DNA from: Orbilia blumenaviensis
Lineage: Eukaryota; Ascomycota; Orbiliomycetes; Orbiliales; Orbiliaceae
Reading direction: 5' to 3'
DNA: 64,000 bases
Assembly: GCA_036872755.1 (NCBI GenBank)
Contig: JAVHNS010000008.1
Coordinates: 1,612,001 to 1,676,000 of the forward strand
Shown: piece by piece, positions 44,878 through 56,004 of the stretch
How the letters are laid out: the number at the start of each line of letters is the position of its first letter
Numbering within the stretch: the stretch's first letter is position 1
Made by a program: the position numbers and the translations under genes
The notes under the pieces: model-generated
The model's input: only the letters and a program-made list of their open reading frames with translations
What the model was told of the DNA's origin: nothing
Databases searched by the model: none

Positions 44878-47524
44878 CTACCTCTTCTTGCCCTTGCCCT
44901 TGCCCGACGTCTTCTGCGCGAACTTCTTGCCGCTCTTGCCCGCCATCCCCGCAGCCTTCATCTTCTTCTTCGACAGGTTTCCGGGTTTGGCTCCCCTCTT
45001 GCTCGCCTCATCCCTGATTACCTTCGTCTTCTTGAAGATACGCACCCCGTCGTCCTTCATATCATCCCGGCTCTCCAGCTTCTTCTTCATCTTCCCGCTC
45101 AACTTCATTTTCTTCTTCTTCTCGGCACTAGCGCCGTTCAACTCTGCGCTACCGGCTTCCTTGGCTTTCTTCTTGTCCTTTTCTGTTTCAAACCAAGTCC
45201 TGCGGGGGCGAGATGCGATCTCGTCCTCATACTTAATCATATTCTCTCCCTTCCTCAGCTGCATCTCCACCTGTAGCAGCTGCTTCTCCTCTTTCTCATC
45301 CTCGAGAATAGCCTCAATGTCATCCTCCATGCCATTTAGCTTCTCCGTCAAATCATCTATTTTGGCAATATCAAGAGTTCTCGAGACAACTTTCCCGCTC
45401 TCTTGACCCGCTTTTATCGCCTTCTTAACGATCTTACGATCAGCTTCTGCCGCAAGCGTGATAGCTCGACCCGAACGACCTGCTCTGGCGGTACGACCGA
45501 CACGATGTGTGTAGATCTCGTGTGACTGCGGTAGCTCAAAATTGATAACGTATGAGACATTCTTGATATCCAAACCACGAGAAGCCAGGTCCGTGGCCAG
45601 CAAGAAGTCTACAGTACCATCTCGGAATTGTTCCACTGCTTTGATACGCTATTTTCGTAACATCGGATTATTAGCCTTTTCTCTTAAAAAAAAAAAAAAT
45701 AATAATAATTTTGAAAGGGTGAAAAGGATGGAAATGCGGACGTACCTGCTCTTGACTTAGGCTGCCATGTAACTCTGCAGCCTTGAGGCCCAACAAGCCA
45801 AATATGATCCTTACGCGGTGGGCGTACACTTTACTTCGAAAGAACACAATACAACGGGTTTTATATAGCTCCGTAGCCAATAAGACGAGCATGGCCAGTC
45901 TTCCACCTTCCCTACCCGGTCTTATACGGATGAACTCTTGGGTCAGAGTTGCTACTGTTGATTTTTTAGAGTCAACCAGCAGCCTTACTGGCTTTTGCAT
46001 CCCCACGCGGACGAGCTTATCAACGCTGTCCGTCATGGTAGCGGAGAACAGCATAGTTTGCCTGCTCTTCGGCAGAGTCTTCAAGATCTCATCGAGTTCG
46101 TCTGCGAATCCATCTTCAAGCATCCTATCGGCTTCATCGAGAACCAAGATCTCAATGCCATCAGTGTGGAAACTCGCAGAGTTGCGCATATGGTCGATGA
46201 AACGACCAGGCGTGGCAATAACGATATCCGGGCGCTGGCGCAGCTCCGCCTCCTGCGATTTCAGGGAGAGACCACCGACCGCCAACGAGAACTTGATGTC
46301 TGTGAACGCCGCGAGTTTTACAGCAACCGAATGGACTTGGATTGCGAGTTCACGTGTCGGGGTTAGGATCACGACTCGGGTTTGAGGCACCTTTTTGGGA
46401 CGGTAGAGGAGACGTTCGAGGATCGGGACCATGTAGGCCGCCGTTTTACCGGAACCTGTGACTGCGCCTCCGACTATATCCCGCGCGAGGAGAGCGATTG
46501 GGATGGTTCGAGCTTGGATTGCTGTTGGGGTTGTGAAGTTGATGTGACCCAAACCTCGAAGGATCGGGCGGGATAGGTTCATCTGCTGAAACGTGGTTGT
46601 CGAGGACGTTGTTGGAAGATCTGTTGTAGGGGCGAAGAAGGCTGCTTTTGCGGCGCGGGATTCTTCGGTTTCGGAATCGCTGTTGGAGTCTGAAGCTGCA
46701 TCATCGTCATCGCCGCCGTTACCGTCGTCGTCCGGATGGGGGACGTCGGAGAGGACAGATTCGGCATCTGAGTCTTTGTCTTCGTCGTCGTCCGAGCCAG
46801 ATGAGGCTTCGCCGTTGGCAGCTTCAACCTCGTCCTCGTCCTCAGATGATGCCCCGGCTCCGAATTCGGTTTCAGAGTCTTCCTCGCCTTCCAACAGTTT
46901 CCCCACCATGTCCTCCTCCTCCCCTTCGTCTTCGTCGTCTTCGTCTTCGTCCTCCATATCATCGTCCTCGGAGCTCTCTTCATCGGCAACCTTACCAGCT
47001 TTCGACACCCGCCTGCTAATGAGCTCGTCGATATCCACCCCCTTCTTCTGATCGTTCATGCCAGACTTCGCCCCCTCAAACCCCCACCCTTCGAACTCAT
47101 CCGCGCCCCGGTCACCGAGATCCCCAATCTGGAAATCGAAATCCGAATCAATATCCTCGTCTTTCTGCTTTTTCGATGCGTGACCATTGACCCCATTCTC
47201 CTGTTCCCCACCACGCTTCCTCTTCTTCCCCCTCTGTTCCTGCTGCTGCTCCGCGCCCTTCGATTTCGACATCACAGGCAATCGGCCCGATTTGTCCTCT
47301 TCTGGCGCATCATCGTCGCTGGGCGCATCTATATCCGACTCCTCATCGGGGATATCGTCCGAATCGGATATCGTAAGTACGAAATCGTCTTGCCGGCGCA
47401 GCGACTTTTTGCTGTTGTTCGCAACATCATTTGTAGATTTAGGTTGTGGTTGCGGCGAAGACTTTCCTTTGATCACAACCTTTGTTTGTTGGGATTTGGA
47501 AACTGATTTTTTGTGCTTCGCCAT
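44878..47524 (-). CDS. DRS1: DEAD-box RNA helicase Drs1 (DDX27), ribosome assembly
   Basis: Nucleolar helicase for assembly of the 60S subunit. Exons 47524..45746 and 45648..44878 join at phase 0 (donor GTACGTC, acceptor AATAG) to 849 residues. The start is [11 protein letters not shown]; the long N-terminal third is acidic and Ser-rich, as in Drs1. Helicase motifs in order: Q-motif ([13 protein letters not shown]), motif I AVTGSGKT, Ia [26 protein letters not shown], then after the intron motif [11 protein letters not shown] and motif [15 protein letters not shown]. The C-terminal tail is Lys-rich ([14 protein letters not shown]) and ends GKGKGKKR. Total length is somewhat over the yeast protein because of the acidic region. 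Confidence 0.96.
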
Positions 47525-48162
47525 TGCTATCTCCCTCTCACACACTCTCTGTGGATTTCCCCTCTTCTCTTTAATTCTCTGTATTATGTCGTGAGAGGAT
47601 TGAATTGGTTGGTGAGAGAGAGGTTTCGAAGCCGTTGAAAACGCTGTTGGCGGTTGTAACTTGCAAGTTAGGGCAGGCGCATTGGAGATAAAAAAAAAAA
47701 AAATTAAAAATTTGGATGGCTGCTTTTGCGCACGCGGTTTTTGGAGGTGTTTGCTTTTTCCGTTTTCGTGATACAGGGCTGAAAATTGCAACGCTAACAA
47801 CGCATAAATGGATTAAACCTTCTTGAGGTTTAAAACAGCGGTGGGTAGCAGTCGGCAGTCTCGTAGTTCAGATTAAATAGCTTTGCAAAGGGCGAGGGAT
47901 GGGAACAGGTCCATATTATTACGCAGGAAATATGGGCAGTAAGACTGTTATAAACAAATATATAAAATAAAAGATGTGTATGTGTTAGAGAACGAGATAT
48001 CAGTACATATTGCCCGAACAGTTAGATCTATTAATATATTGACCACACAAATATAACTGCTCCTATATAAGTTTAAATGATAGGAAATATTTAACATGGG
48101 TGTTGCTTCTCGGAGCTTGTATTGAATCGAGACTTTATCTCAAGACAAATCAATGAATTGAT
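47525..48162. other. Spacer upstream of DRS1
   Basis: 638 bp. Leader and promoter of DRS1 at its left end, AT-rich sequence further on. The open frame continues upstream of the DRS1 ATG without stops for 270 nt but reads as leader-type low-complexity sequence. Confidence 0.5.
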
Positions 48163-48447
48163 TCACCCTAAGGCCACCTTATAATACTCATAGCTTTGAA
48201 CGGGCAACACTGTCCCAGGACTCGCCACATGTTTTGAATCAAATGACACCAATATAATATCGCCATCATTAAAGAACTGTAGACGATTAAAATAAGCATA
48301 GCTAGGTAAAAATAAAAGACCTTCGTCGTTGAGTTGAGAGTTTTTCTGCGTAGAAAGGTACAGCCCCGAGGCCCCGGCCAAGGCGTAAACCAACAAGTTT
48401 ACTGGATGCAGTTCCGCGTACACCATCCCATCTCCCCTTTGATGCAT
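48163..48447 (-). CDS. Small unknown ORF, 94 residues
   Basis: ATG at 48447 (an in-frame GTG lies three codons earlier). The translation is of ordinary, non-repetitive composition: MHQRGDGMVYAELHPVNLLV at the start, a weak hydrophobic segment LLVYALAGASGLYL, and YYKVALG at the end. It is divergent from the secreted-protein gene at 48588, with 140 bp between starts, and could be a last exon, a gene relic, or chance. I see no upstream exon with good splice sites. Confidence 0.3.
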   Translation of the reverse strand: MHQRGDGMVYAELHPVNLLVYALAGASGLYLSTQKNSQLNDEGLLFLPSYAYFNRLQFFNDGDIILVSFDSKHVASPGTVLPVQSYEYYKVALG

Positions 48448-48587
48448 AACCTTCACACTAATCCTTTTCTCACCTTTTTTTCTTGATTTTATTTTATTTT
48501 ATTTCTTTTTGAGGGGGAAGGGCTTAACTATACTTCATTTTCGAACCCTTTTTGAGGGGGCGTATCGGTTCTACCAGTGGATTTGAG

Positions 48588-49807
48588 ATGCACCGCTCCA
48601 ACCACCGCCTCAAATCACTATCCCACATGGGATGGCCGTCTCTCCTATGCCTTTCAGCAATACTATCACAGTACCTAAACCTCGCTCTAGCAGCTCCGGG
48701 CGCAGACCATAGTAACATACATATCCGAGGGTCATCAGTGCCCAAATTAAAACTAAGAGATGGACTACTGCTGGCAAGAACTTCGATAGGGGCGAACTCG
48801 GGAGATCTTCCAAGTTCAGTCCCAGAGCCTTCTGTTTTCGCTCCTGCTTTAGAGAACTTTGAGGTTTCTGATGATATTGATGGCGTTTTGGGGAGCGAGG
48901 AGGTGGAAGAGGTGGAAGAGGGAGAGGAAACGGAGGAAGATATTCTGGTTAAGAGAGGCGTTATTTACTCTCCTCCCAGGCCGAACAAAAACAAGCGCAG
49001 CGAATATAACAAAACAGAAGAAAAAGCACATGATAAAAGGGTGGAAGACGGAAAGAAGCGTAATACCATGACCAAGATAGTATCCATAACAAAGTCCGTC
49101 GGCATACCGGTGTCCCCTGTCCGCAGAAGAGGCGAATATGATGAGGTCAGTAAATTCAATCAAAAAAACACACTGCTCTACATACAAAGCCATTAATTCC
49201 TAATTTTAAATAATTTTTATTAATACAGGAATATGAAGAAGGGGACATGACAACCGTAAGCATCCTCGAGAAAGTAGTGCCCACAGACAACCCCGTGGTC
49301 AAAACAAAATTCGCATGCGCCCCGGAACCAACCGTGGATGTCACAGCGCGACTCCCACTATTTGCCAAAAGGCTGCTGGATATGAACGCACCGAAAATAA
49401 AATGCATCACCAGCAACTCACCCTTCGAAGCCGATCTTGCATCTCAAACAATAATGCCCTATATTGAGGAGAATTTCTGCACTGACACACTCTCAGCAGC
49501 ACGCATTGACAGTGGTATCGCGCATGAAATCCGCAGTAGCATAGAGGGACATCAGAAGATGAGTGTTTCCTGGATGTTAAGCAGCAAGAAGCCCACGGCG
49601 GCTGAATGCGTCAGAGGAATGAGGATGATTTGGGATATGTGCGCCAGTCTCCAGGGGAACAGATTCTATGTCGGAGGGAATGTATTGTTTCCGACTGGTG
49701 ATGTTTATAATCTTGAGTCTGTCCTGTCGGATGTCACGAGCGGTTCGGGTGGGCTGAGAAGCGTGTATAATCTGGGCCGCTACCTGCAATCCCAGCCGCG
49801 GCTTTAA
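48588..49807 (+). CDS. Secreted protein of unknown function with dibasic processing sites
   Basis: Exons 48588..49145 and 49229..49807 join at phase 0 (donor GTCAGT, acceptor TACAG) to 378 residues. After a short basic lead (MHRSNHRLKSLSH) comes a hydrophobic signal segment (LLCLSAILSQYLNLALA). The next region is acidic (EEVEEVEEGEETEEDILVKR) and ends in KR, followed by further KR and RRR sites, as in Kex2-cut propeptides. The C-terminal half after the intron is a compact domain of about 190 residues with at least five Cys (KFACAPEP, IKCITSNS, NFCTDTL, AECVRGM, WDMCASL) and the segments NRFYVGGNVLFPTGDVYN and GGLRSVYNLGRYLQ. I do not recognise the domain. Confidence 0.8.
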
Positions 49808-51735
49808 TTTCTTAATCTATGCATACTTGATCTAAAATCTACAAACCAAATTCTTAGTAAAACCAAATATTTTCTATGCTATGTACATAATCATCTTTCT
49901 ATAATGGCGATAAATCCATATTTGGTCTCAGGGCCTACACACGTTTCCACAGTATATAAAACGCAGACTGCACACGCGGTGCACTTCTAGACTTCTAGGT
50001 GCGACTTGCAGCTAGTCTTGCAGTAGGACAGTTTAATGAGTACATTATATTAATAAAATACTGTATGCTACGTAAACTACGCAAACTAATCACGAGGTCA
50101 GTGCTAACATCTGTCACGGATTTTGCAAATTATAAATTTTGCGAACGTTAACGGCTCAATAAAACTCTATAGCATAAATGCTAACCAATATCACTAGATA
50201 GTTAACTGGCTAGATACACATCCTAAGCTAAAATCGAGCACATATATCGAATTATAGTTACAATCCTCCCGACATACAGGTACAGCCTCGGCTCAGACCC
50301 TACGGCCGGGCTTGCTTCTAAATAGAATTGCTATCAAAACTCAGTTTGAAGCAAATGTCCAGAGTGGCCACGTAGCCATACTATATAAATGTAGAAATAT
50401 ACAAAAAAAAGGAATAGATAAAAAATACCCATACCCCTGGTCCATAACCTATGATATGCGCACCGCCCTACGGTAAGCCTACCACAATCACACATTAAAA
50501 AAAAAAAATAAAATAAAAAAAACGTGAATTCCATCAGGCAGTAAGGGTTTTTCGATAGAGATCAAGTTAATTAATAGCTAAGCGTTCAGATCTGAACGAC
50601 TACACATAGCTGGATGGAGTTCGAACCACTAGCTGTGCAATAAATTCTGCCTGCAGTGTGTGCCATTTTCTGTTAGTTCTGGCACAAATAATGTACTGGT
50701 AGAGGGCACATAACAATACATGTTACAGCGTCCGTTGCGCCGCTGTGCACAAGCATGGATAGGGCTACTAGTCAAGTCAAGCTAAGGAGGTACACCAAGG
50801 GGGGTTCCGTCAAATCCAACAACCCTTCTCTAGCCAAGTTTGTGTTGGACCGCTGTTCGAGAGTGAGATATATGCCAGCCTTAAGCTAAGGAGTCTGAGC
50901 TAGGCGTGCGTTAATAATTGACTTCCTCAATAATTACACCCTAAAATGTGTACGTATACAGCTACGCCAGCAAGGGTGGATAATGTTTATGTTAGGGTCC
51001 CTATAGTTGGATATAGCCTAACTAGGTCCCGGCTTAGTATTGGATTATATCACAACTAAATCCTTAACACGTACACACAGCTCCGCTCCACGCCACCAAA
51101 CCCTTTAGAGCATCGACGCATGTGTCTACTACCTTCCACATGCGATGATTCAAGTACAGGAAGGCCATACAAGCATCGATCAACTGTACATGCCAAAACA
51201 ACGTAACATTATACTCTACTCTGAAATCGCACAGCAAGCTCCCTACCTCGACATATTTTGACACAATTTAGGTGTAGCCCTTCAGGCAGTGCAGACTTGA
51301 AACTGTTCGCGACGGCACAGTCATGGCAGATAAAAAAAAGTCAATGGAGCGCAGAAATTGATAGGGGAGAAGGTCAACGAGTGGTCAATAAGTGATCGTT
51401 GAAAGATTCTTTAAAAACCGGCCTCGAAACCGGCACAGTAGAAAAGAAAAAAGGCGGCTGATATTTTTTTAATGATCGATGTACACCGGGTCCACCAAAA
51501 GCTTAAGATCGATAGGGACTGTTTAACTTCACTACCCAACTAACCCCTTGGAGTTCAAAGCCCAGTGATATAGTCTTAATTTCAATACTTCATGATCAGC
51601 CAATGTTCCAGCCTGGAATTAGCGAATACTTCACATTAATCTGCTGCTAAAATCACTCGACCCTTTTTCTGCATTCTCAACAGTTCACTATAGATACATA
51701 TACAGTCCCGATAGGGGGCACCTGAGAACTCAAAA
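49808..51735. other. AT-rich spacer, 1.9 kb
   Basis: No gene supported. Contains an A8 and related A-rich tracts near 50496-50521 and several CTAAC/GCTAAG-type words. A GTTCGAACC at 50628 resembles a tRNA T-loop, but no cloverleaf fits. Nothing else recognised. Confidence 0.5.
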
Positions 51736-54099
51736 ATGCGGCACCCTAATAACTTTCTACTCTTTCTAACCCTTCTACTTTCTCGGCTTTCGCTGATTGT
51801 AGCGGAACCCTTTATTTTCATGATTAATAACGACAACGCTAAGCCCGGTAACGGCGTTGCGGAGTTACATGCTTCCCTTGCGGCGATTGATGCAGAACCG
51901 CCTTGGAACTGGCTGGCACCGGCTAACACTCGATATGGCACCCTCTTTAAAGGGCCGGTCTTTTTGGTGTGCAATACCACCAAGCCAAAAGCAGCTGACG
52001 TAGTGAAGAAGCACCCTCACATGGTAAGTCACATGAACTCGCAAGTGTGAAAGGTTCCCAGTCGCTTGCAATAGATGTAGATATATATATGATATCCACC
52101 TCGTCCAGCAGCCTATGCTACAGTCTTTTTAGATCTATAGTAGGGTGGCTTGAAAGTGATAGATCTAGAGAGGTGCATATTCTAGCACCGTTGGGAATTT
52201 AAAATATACTAGTGCAAGTAGCTAACTAACCTCTTAACTTTTTTCTTTCGTTTTTTCTCCCCAGATATTCGAGTGGACAAGCTATGGAGCCCATCGGGAA
52301 CCCCTATATACGGCCTTTGAATCACCAGGCTTCACCATTGACCACAATATCAACCAGCGACAGGAGCGGCTTATGATGGCGCAGTCGCAGGGTGATGAGA
52401 AGATTAGCAAATACTATCATCACAATTCACAAGGAGAAGGTGTCACTGTATATATCGTGGACACCGGGATCAATAGAGACCACCCGGTTAGTACTAGTAC
52501 CTCTAATTTGTATGGGTTAGTCCCATATTCCAGCTAACATTATATATCCCGACAATCGGGCGTTGAAATAATATCTAGGAATTCATGGACCTAGTTGAAG
52601 AAGACCGGCTCGAGGTTCTTTTTGCAGAGCCATTCCCGCCACTCCCTGCATTCCGAAAAATTGATATCGATTCAAGTCTCAGATTCAGTCACGGTAGCAG
52701 CGTCGCTGGCGTCATCGCCGGTAAAGTAACCGGACTCGCACCAAAGGCTAATATAGTCATGATCGCGGCTCTGGATAGAGATGGAATGAGCAGCGAGGCT
52801 CTCTACGTTGATGCTTTGGTCAAGCTTTACAACCACATCACCCAATATAATGCAGATAAGACTGTTATTGTGAATCTATCATTGAGTGCTGGGTATTTTC
52901 TCCCAATGGGCGAGGATAAAGTAAAGACAGCATTGAGGGGGGTTCTCAACTTTGTTTTCGATGAATTGATGAAGCTTCCAAATGTCTTGGTGACGGCTGC
53001 TAGCGGGGTATCCGAATGGGTTCGTGAATTCCTTTTCCAATAGATGCAAGAAGAAGAAGAAATGAGAGAAACAGTGGATTTTCTTCGTTCGTATGTGAAT
53101 CCGATCGCTAAATGATTTTTTAGGGCGAGGACAATGTGTCCTTCTCTTGGCCAGTCCGCAGGGCCGAGGACTTCACGAATAATCAGAGGCTGATTGTTGT
53201 AGGAGGGGTGGATCCTGAAGGCAACGGTATCTTCCAAAAGCCTCATCCAAACTACCAGGCAGTATACGCTCCAGCTTATGCTGTCAAAATTGCTTCCAAC
53301 ATTGGTTACCAGTTGACCACCGGCACCTCTTACGGTAAGCAAAAACATATATCTATACGCCCCACCACCCTCTCTTCTATAAAAGAAAAAATCCAAAAGG
53401 AGAAAGAAAGCGAAGAGAGAAAGGGGAATTTGACTAGGTCTTGATTCTAACATTTTGCACGAATACACAGCATCCGCATTTGCGGCGGCCACACTTGCAA
53501 ATTATCTCAGCAGGAACCGCAGACTAACTGCAGATGGAGCCAGAGATCTCCTTTTAAAGAATTCATACCCAAGGATATCGACCGGTCCACCAGTCATCTG
53601 GGCTGGTATTACACAGCTGGAAGCGGGTATAACCCCAGAAGATATGCTCTGTAGACGTGACGGCGATGGGGCGAACTGTAAACCCAGATCTCAGAAGCCC
53701 TCGAACTCGGGCGACAAGACGCAATCGAATCCAAAGCCTCCAGTCCAGACCTCGGGTCCACCTGGAAAGCAAGATAGCGGCGGGTATCCGACCCCAGTTG
53801 ACGATGATTTCGACGATGTTGACCCATACGACGAAGAAGATGCCGACGTTGTTACCACCACAGTCCTTAAGGAACTCCAGTACGAGGTCACCAAGACTGT
53901 CATGAGAGGTGGTAGTAAGCCAACTTCCGTGGCCCAGCCAAGCGTGGACCCGCTTGCGGACCCTTTGGACAGGAACAGAGATCCTCTTGAAGCACGTTCG
54001 GCGGCGCCCACGACACAGCCAGCCAAGATTTTCCAAAACTCCAGCGTTTTAACACTGAAAACTTCTACGACCATCCAAGAGCCCCCGTCGAAGGCATAA
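51736..54099 (+). CDS. Secreted subtilisin-like serine protease (S8) with proline-rich tail
   Basis: Exons 51736..52023, 52265..52486, 52579..53007, 53124..53334 and 53471..54099 join in frame to 592 residues. A signal peptide (LLFLTLLLSRLSLIVA) is followed by an inhibitor-I9-like propeptide. The catalytic triad is present: Asp about 162 in VYIVDTGIN, His about 208 in SHGSSVAGVIAG, and Ser about 382 in GTSYASAFAAA. The oxyanion-hole Asn of the usual AAGN motif is not seen; the matching segment reads AASGGEDN. After the protease domain there is a tail of about 150 residues rich in Pro/Ser/Asp (SNPKPPVQTSGPPGKQDSGG), without a membrane segment. Secretion is expected; substrate is unknown. Whether the enzyme is fully active is uncertain because of the altered motif. 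Confidence 0.9.
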
Positions 54100-54941
54100 G
54101 CCGGAGAATTGGAGTCCCCAAACAACTTTATAACGTTATGGCCTGTAGAAGTTATTTTGAAATACCATGCTGGTGGTAGGACCTAAAATCATGTATCGAC
54201 CACCAGAGAGACCTTGTTTGAAGAGATTTGGTAATATGAGAAAATCTTTAAATGACTATGATACGGGAAGGCCGGATAGGAGCGTGTAAAACGATTGGTT
54301 CTGGTTGCTGGAGTAAATGCAATGTATAAATTAGACAACGATAATTGGGTTTCCTGTCTTTTATCATACGCGTACGCACTAAAATCGTTCTTGTTTCGTC
54401 GTATTGCTGCGGGTATCGATTACGCATATATAGTTGCAAGTTGTGTGATTGTAAAGGGCCTTTGTTCCAGACTTGTATTGCTATAAAATAACATTCACAT
54501 ACAACCCGACAAATTGTATGGTATACTGGTGCCGCTCCCCGGTCCTGGAGCCATTATGCTTTCCAGTAGAGCCTATAAGTATAGTATTATAAAATTGTCT
54601 AGTCAACATGCGGGCCGAGCAGCAAAACTGTCCAGCCTATCCTCCGAATCCGAACGTTAACCCATGGCTACGAGACTAAGCTAGAGTTCATGTGCTAATA
54701 ACGTTTAAACGTTTGGTTTATATGTTCATGCTACTAGAGTGGTTTGCGTTGTGTGGTAGACATGCACCTTCGTCCTAAGCTACCCAAGCTAAGAAACGAC
54801 CCAAGATTGAGTCAGTACCAATACCAATAGACCCGATCGAGAGCACAAGGCCAACCGCAAATCAAATCCAGCTGTGTCAAAACATGGTTCGCAAGAACAC
54901 TACCTAGGTAACTAATAGTATCATCGAAGAACTCAAATACG
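54100..54941. other. Spacer between protease and ARL2 genes
   Basis: 842 bp, mixed composition, promoter of ARL2 at the right end. A 63-codon frame at 54295 has no motif. Confidence 0.55.
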
Positions 54942-55799
54942 ATGCTGTCGATACTGCGAAAGGCAAGGCTAAAGGACAAGGAGATGAGGGTCCTGATGCT
55001 GTAAGTGCACCAAACTGCTGGTGAGACCATACTATATAGACCTACGCTCCTCTATCTACCGCTTTACCTAGCTATAAACAAGATAGCACATACCTATACT
55101 GACTTAATTAGGGGACTTGACAATGCCGGAAAGACTACCATCGTGAAGCAGATTATGCATGAAGATGTGAATACTGTGAGCCCTACTCTAGGATTCATCA
55201 TCAAGACCATTGAGTATCAAGGGCAAGTGACGTCCTGCCTGTTGAAATATCCGTTTGTGCTGGCAGACCAGCTAGTACTAGTATCGAGAACCTCCAGCTA
55301 ACATCTGTCTACCGACGGCTAAAGGTATAAACTCAATATCTGTATGTACACGCCGCCCTGTGAGGAGTCCGAATTATGTACCTTGAGGATTGCTGGCTAA
55401 ATGACCATTTTCAGGGGACGTCGGCGGCCAGAAGACGCTCCGGTCGTACTGGCGGAATTATTTCGAAAAGACAGACGCCTTGATCTGGGTTGTTGACGCG
55501 ACTGATAGATTTCGGCTCGAGGATTGCAAGGAAGAACTCCACGGTCTCCTACTTGAGGAGGTTAGTTTCATCCTCTTTTTATTTTTTGTTTTGTTTTGTT
55601 TTAACAGTATCTGTTGAATCAACAATATCTAACTGCATTATTACTATTGCTACAACATAGAGGCTGGTGGGCGCATCTTTGCTGGTATTTGCCAACAAAT
55701 CCGATGTGAAAGGTTGCATGTCAACCGATGACATCAAGGAGGTAAGTTCCTCTCTTTTCTTTCCAACGCGCGACGCTTGCCCCTAAGAAAATGTTGAGG

Positions 55800-55831
<32 letters not shown>

Positions 55832-56004
55832 AATGATGAGAACAATAAGTGAATTTAAGGTTTTTATTGTAGGGCCTGAAACTTGACGAGATTGTCACGC
55901 ACAAGTGGACTATACTCCAGTGCAGCGCAATGACTGGGGAGAACCTCACAGAAGGACTCGACTGGGTCGTCACGGATGCGAAGGAACGACTGTTCCTGTA
56001 CTGA
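54942..56004 (+). CDS. ARL2: Arf-like small GTPase Arl2 (Cin4/Alp41)
   Basis: GTPase that regulates tubulin folding cofactors. Six exons (54942..55000, 55112..55222, 55325..55341, 55415..55560, 55661..55741, 55873..56004) give 181 residues; Arl2 is about 184. [20 protein letters not shown] is the family start. GTP-binding motifs: P-loop GLDNAGKTT, switch I with PTLGF, switch II WDVGGQ, then NKSD, and SAM near the end. Intron 2 begins with GC (CAAGG/GCAAGT), the known minor GC-AG type; no GT donor nearby keeps frame. Exon 3 is only 17 nt and supplies YKLNI plus part of the Trp codon; without it WDVGG is out of frame. Intron 5 contains a T30 tract. Gly2 is absent (Met-Leu), so no N-myristoylation, as in Arl2. 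Confidence 0.95.
55801..55830. repeat. T30 homopolymer in ARL2 intron 5
   Basis: Thirty T residues inside the intron 55742..55872, between the donor and the TTTTTATTGTAG acceptor. Very similar in length to the tracts at 5026 and 63806. Confidence 0.95.

Noticed and set aside
46593..47051. Ser-rich plus-strand frames opposite DRS1
   Set aside because: Antisense shadow of the acidic Asp/Glu-coding region of DRS1 (GAC/GAG read as Ser-type codons on the other strand).
45671..47800. DRS1 frame extended upstream to 47800
   Set aside because: No in-frame ATG start that suits the family; [11 protein letters not shown] at 47524 is the usual Drs1-type beginning and lies behind a CT-rich leader.
50600..50660. 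Possible tRNA around GTTCGAACC
   Set aside because: T-loop-like word only; the flanking bases do not form a T stem, and no acceptor or anticodon stem pairs at the right distance.
52827..53492. 221-codon minus-strand frame
   Set aside because: Antisense to subtilase exons 3-5, whose family motifs are clear; it runs through introns without motif content.
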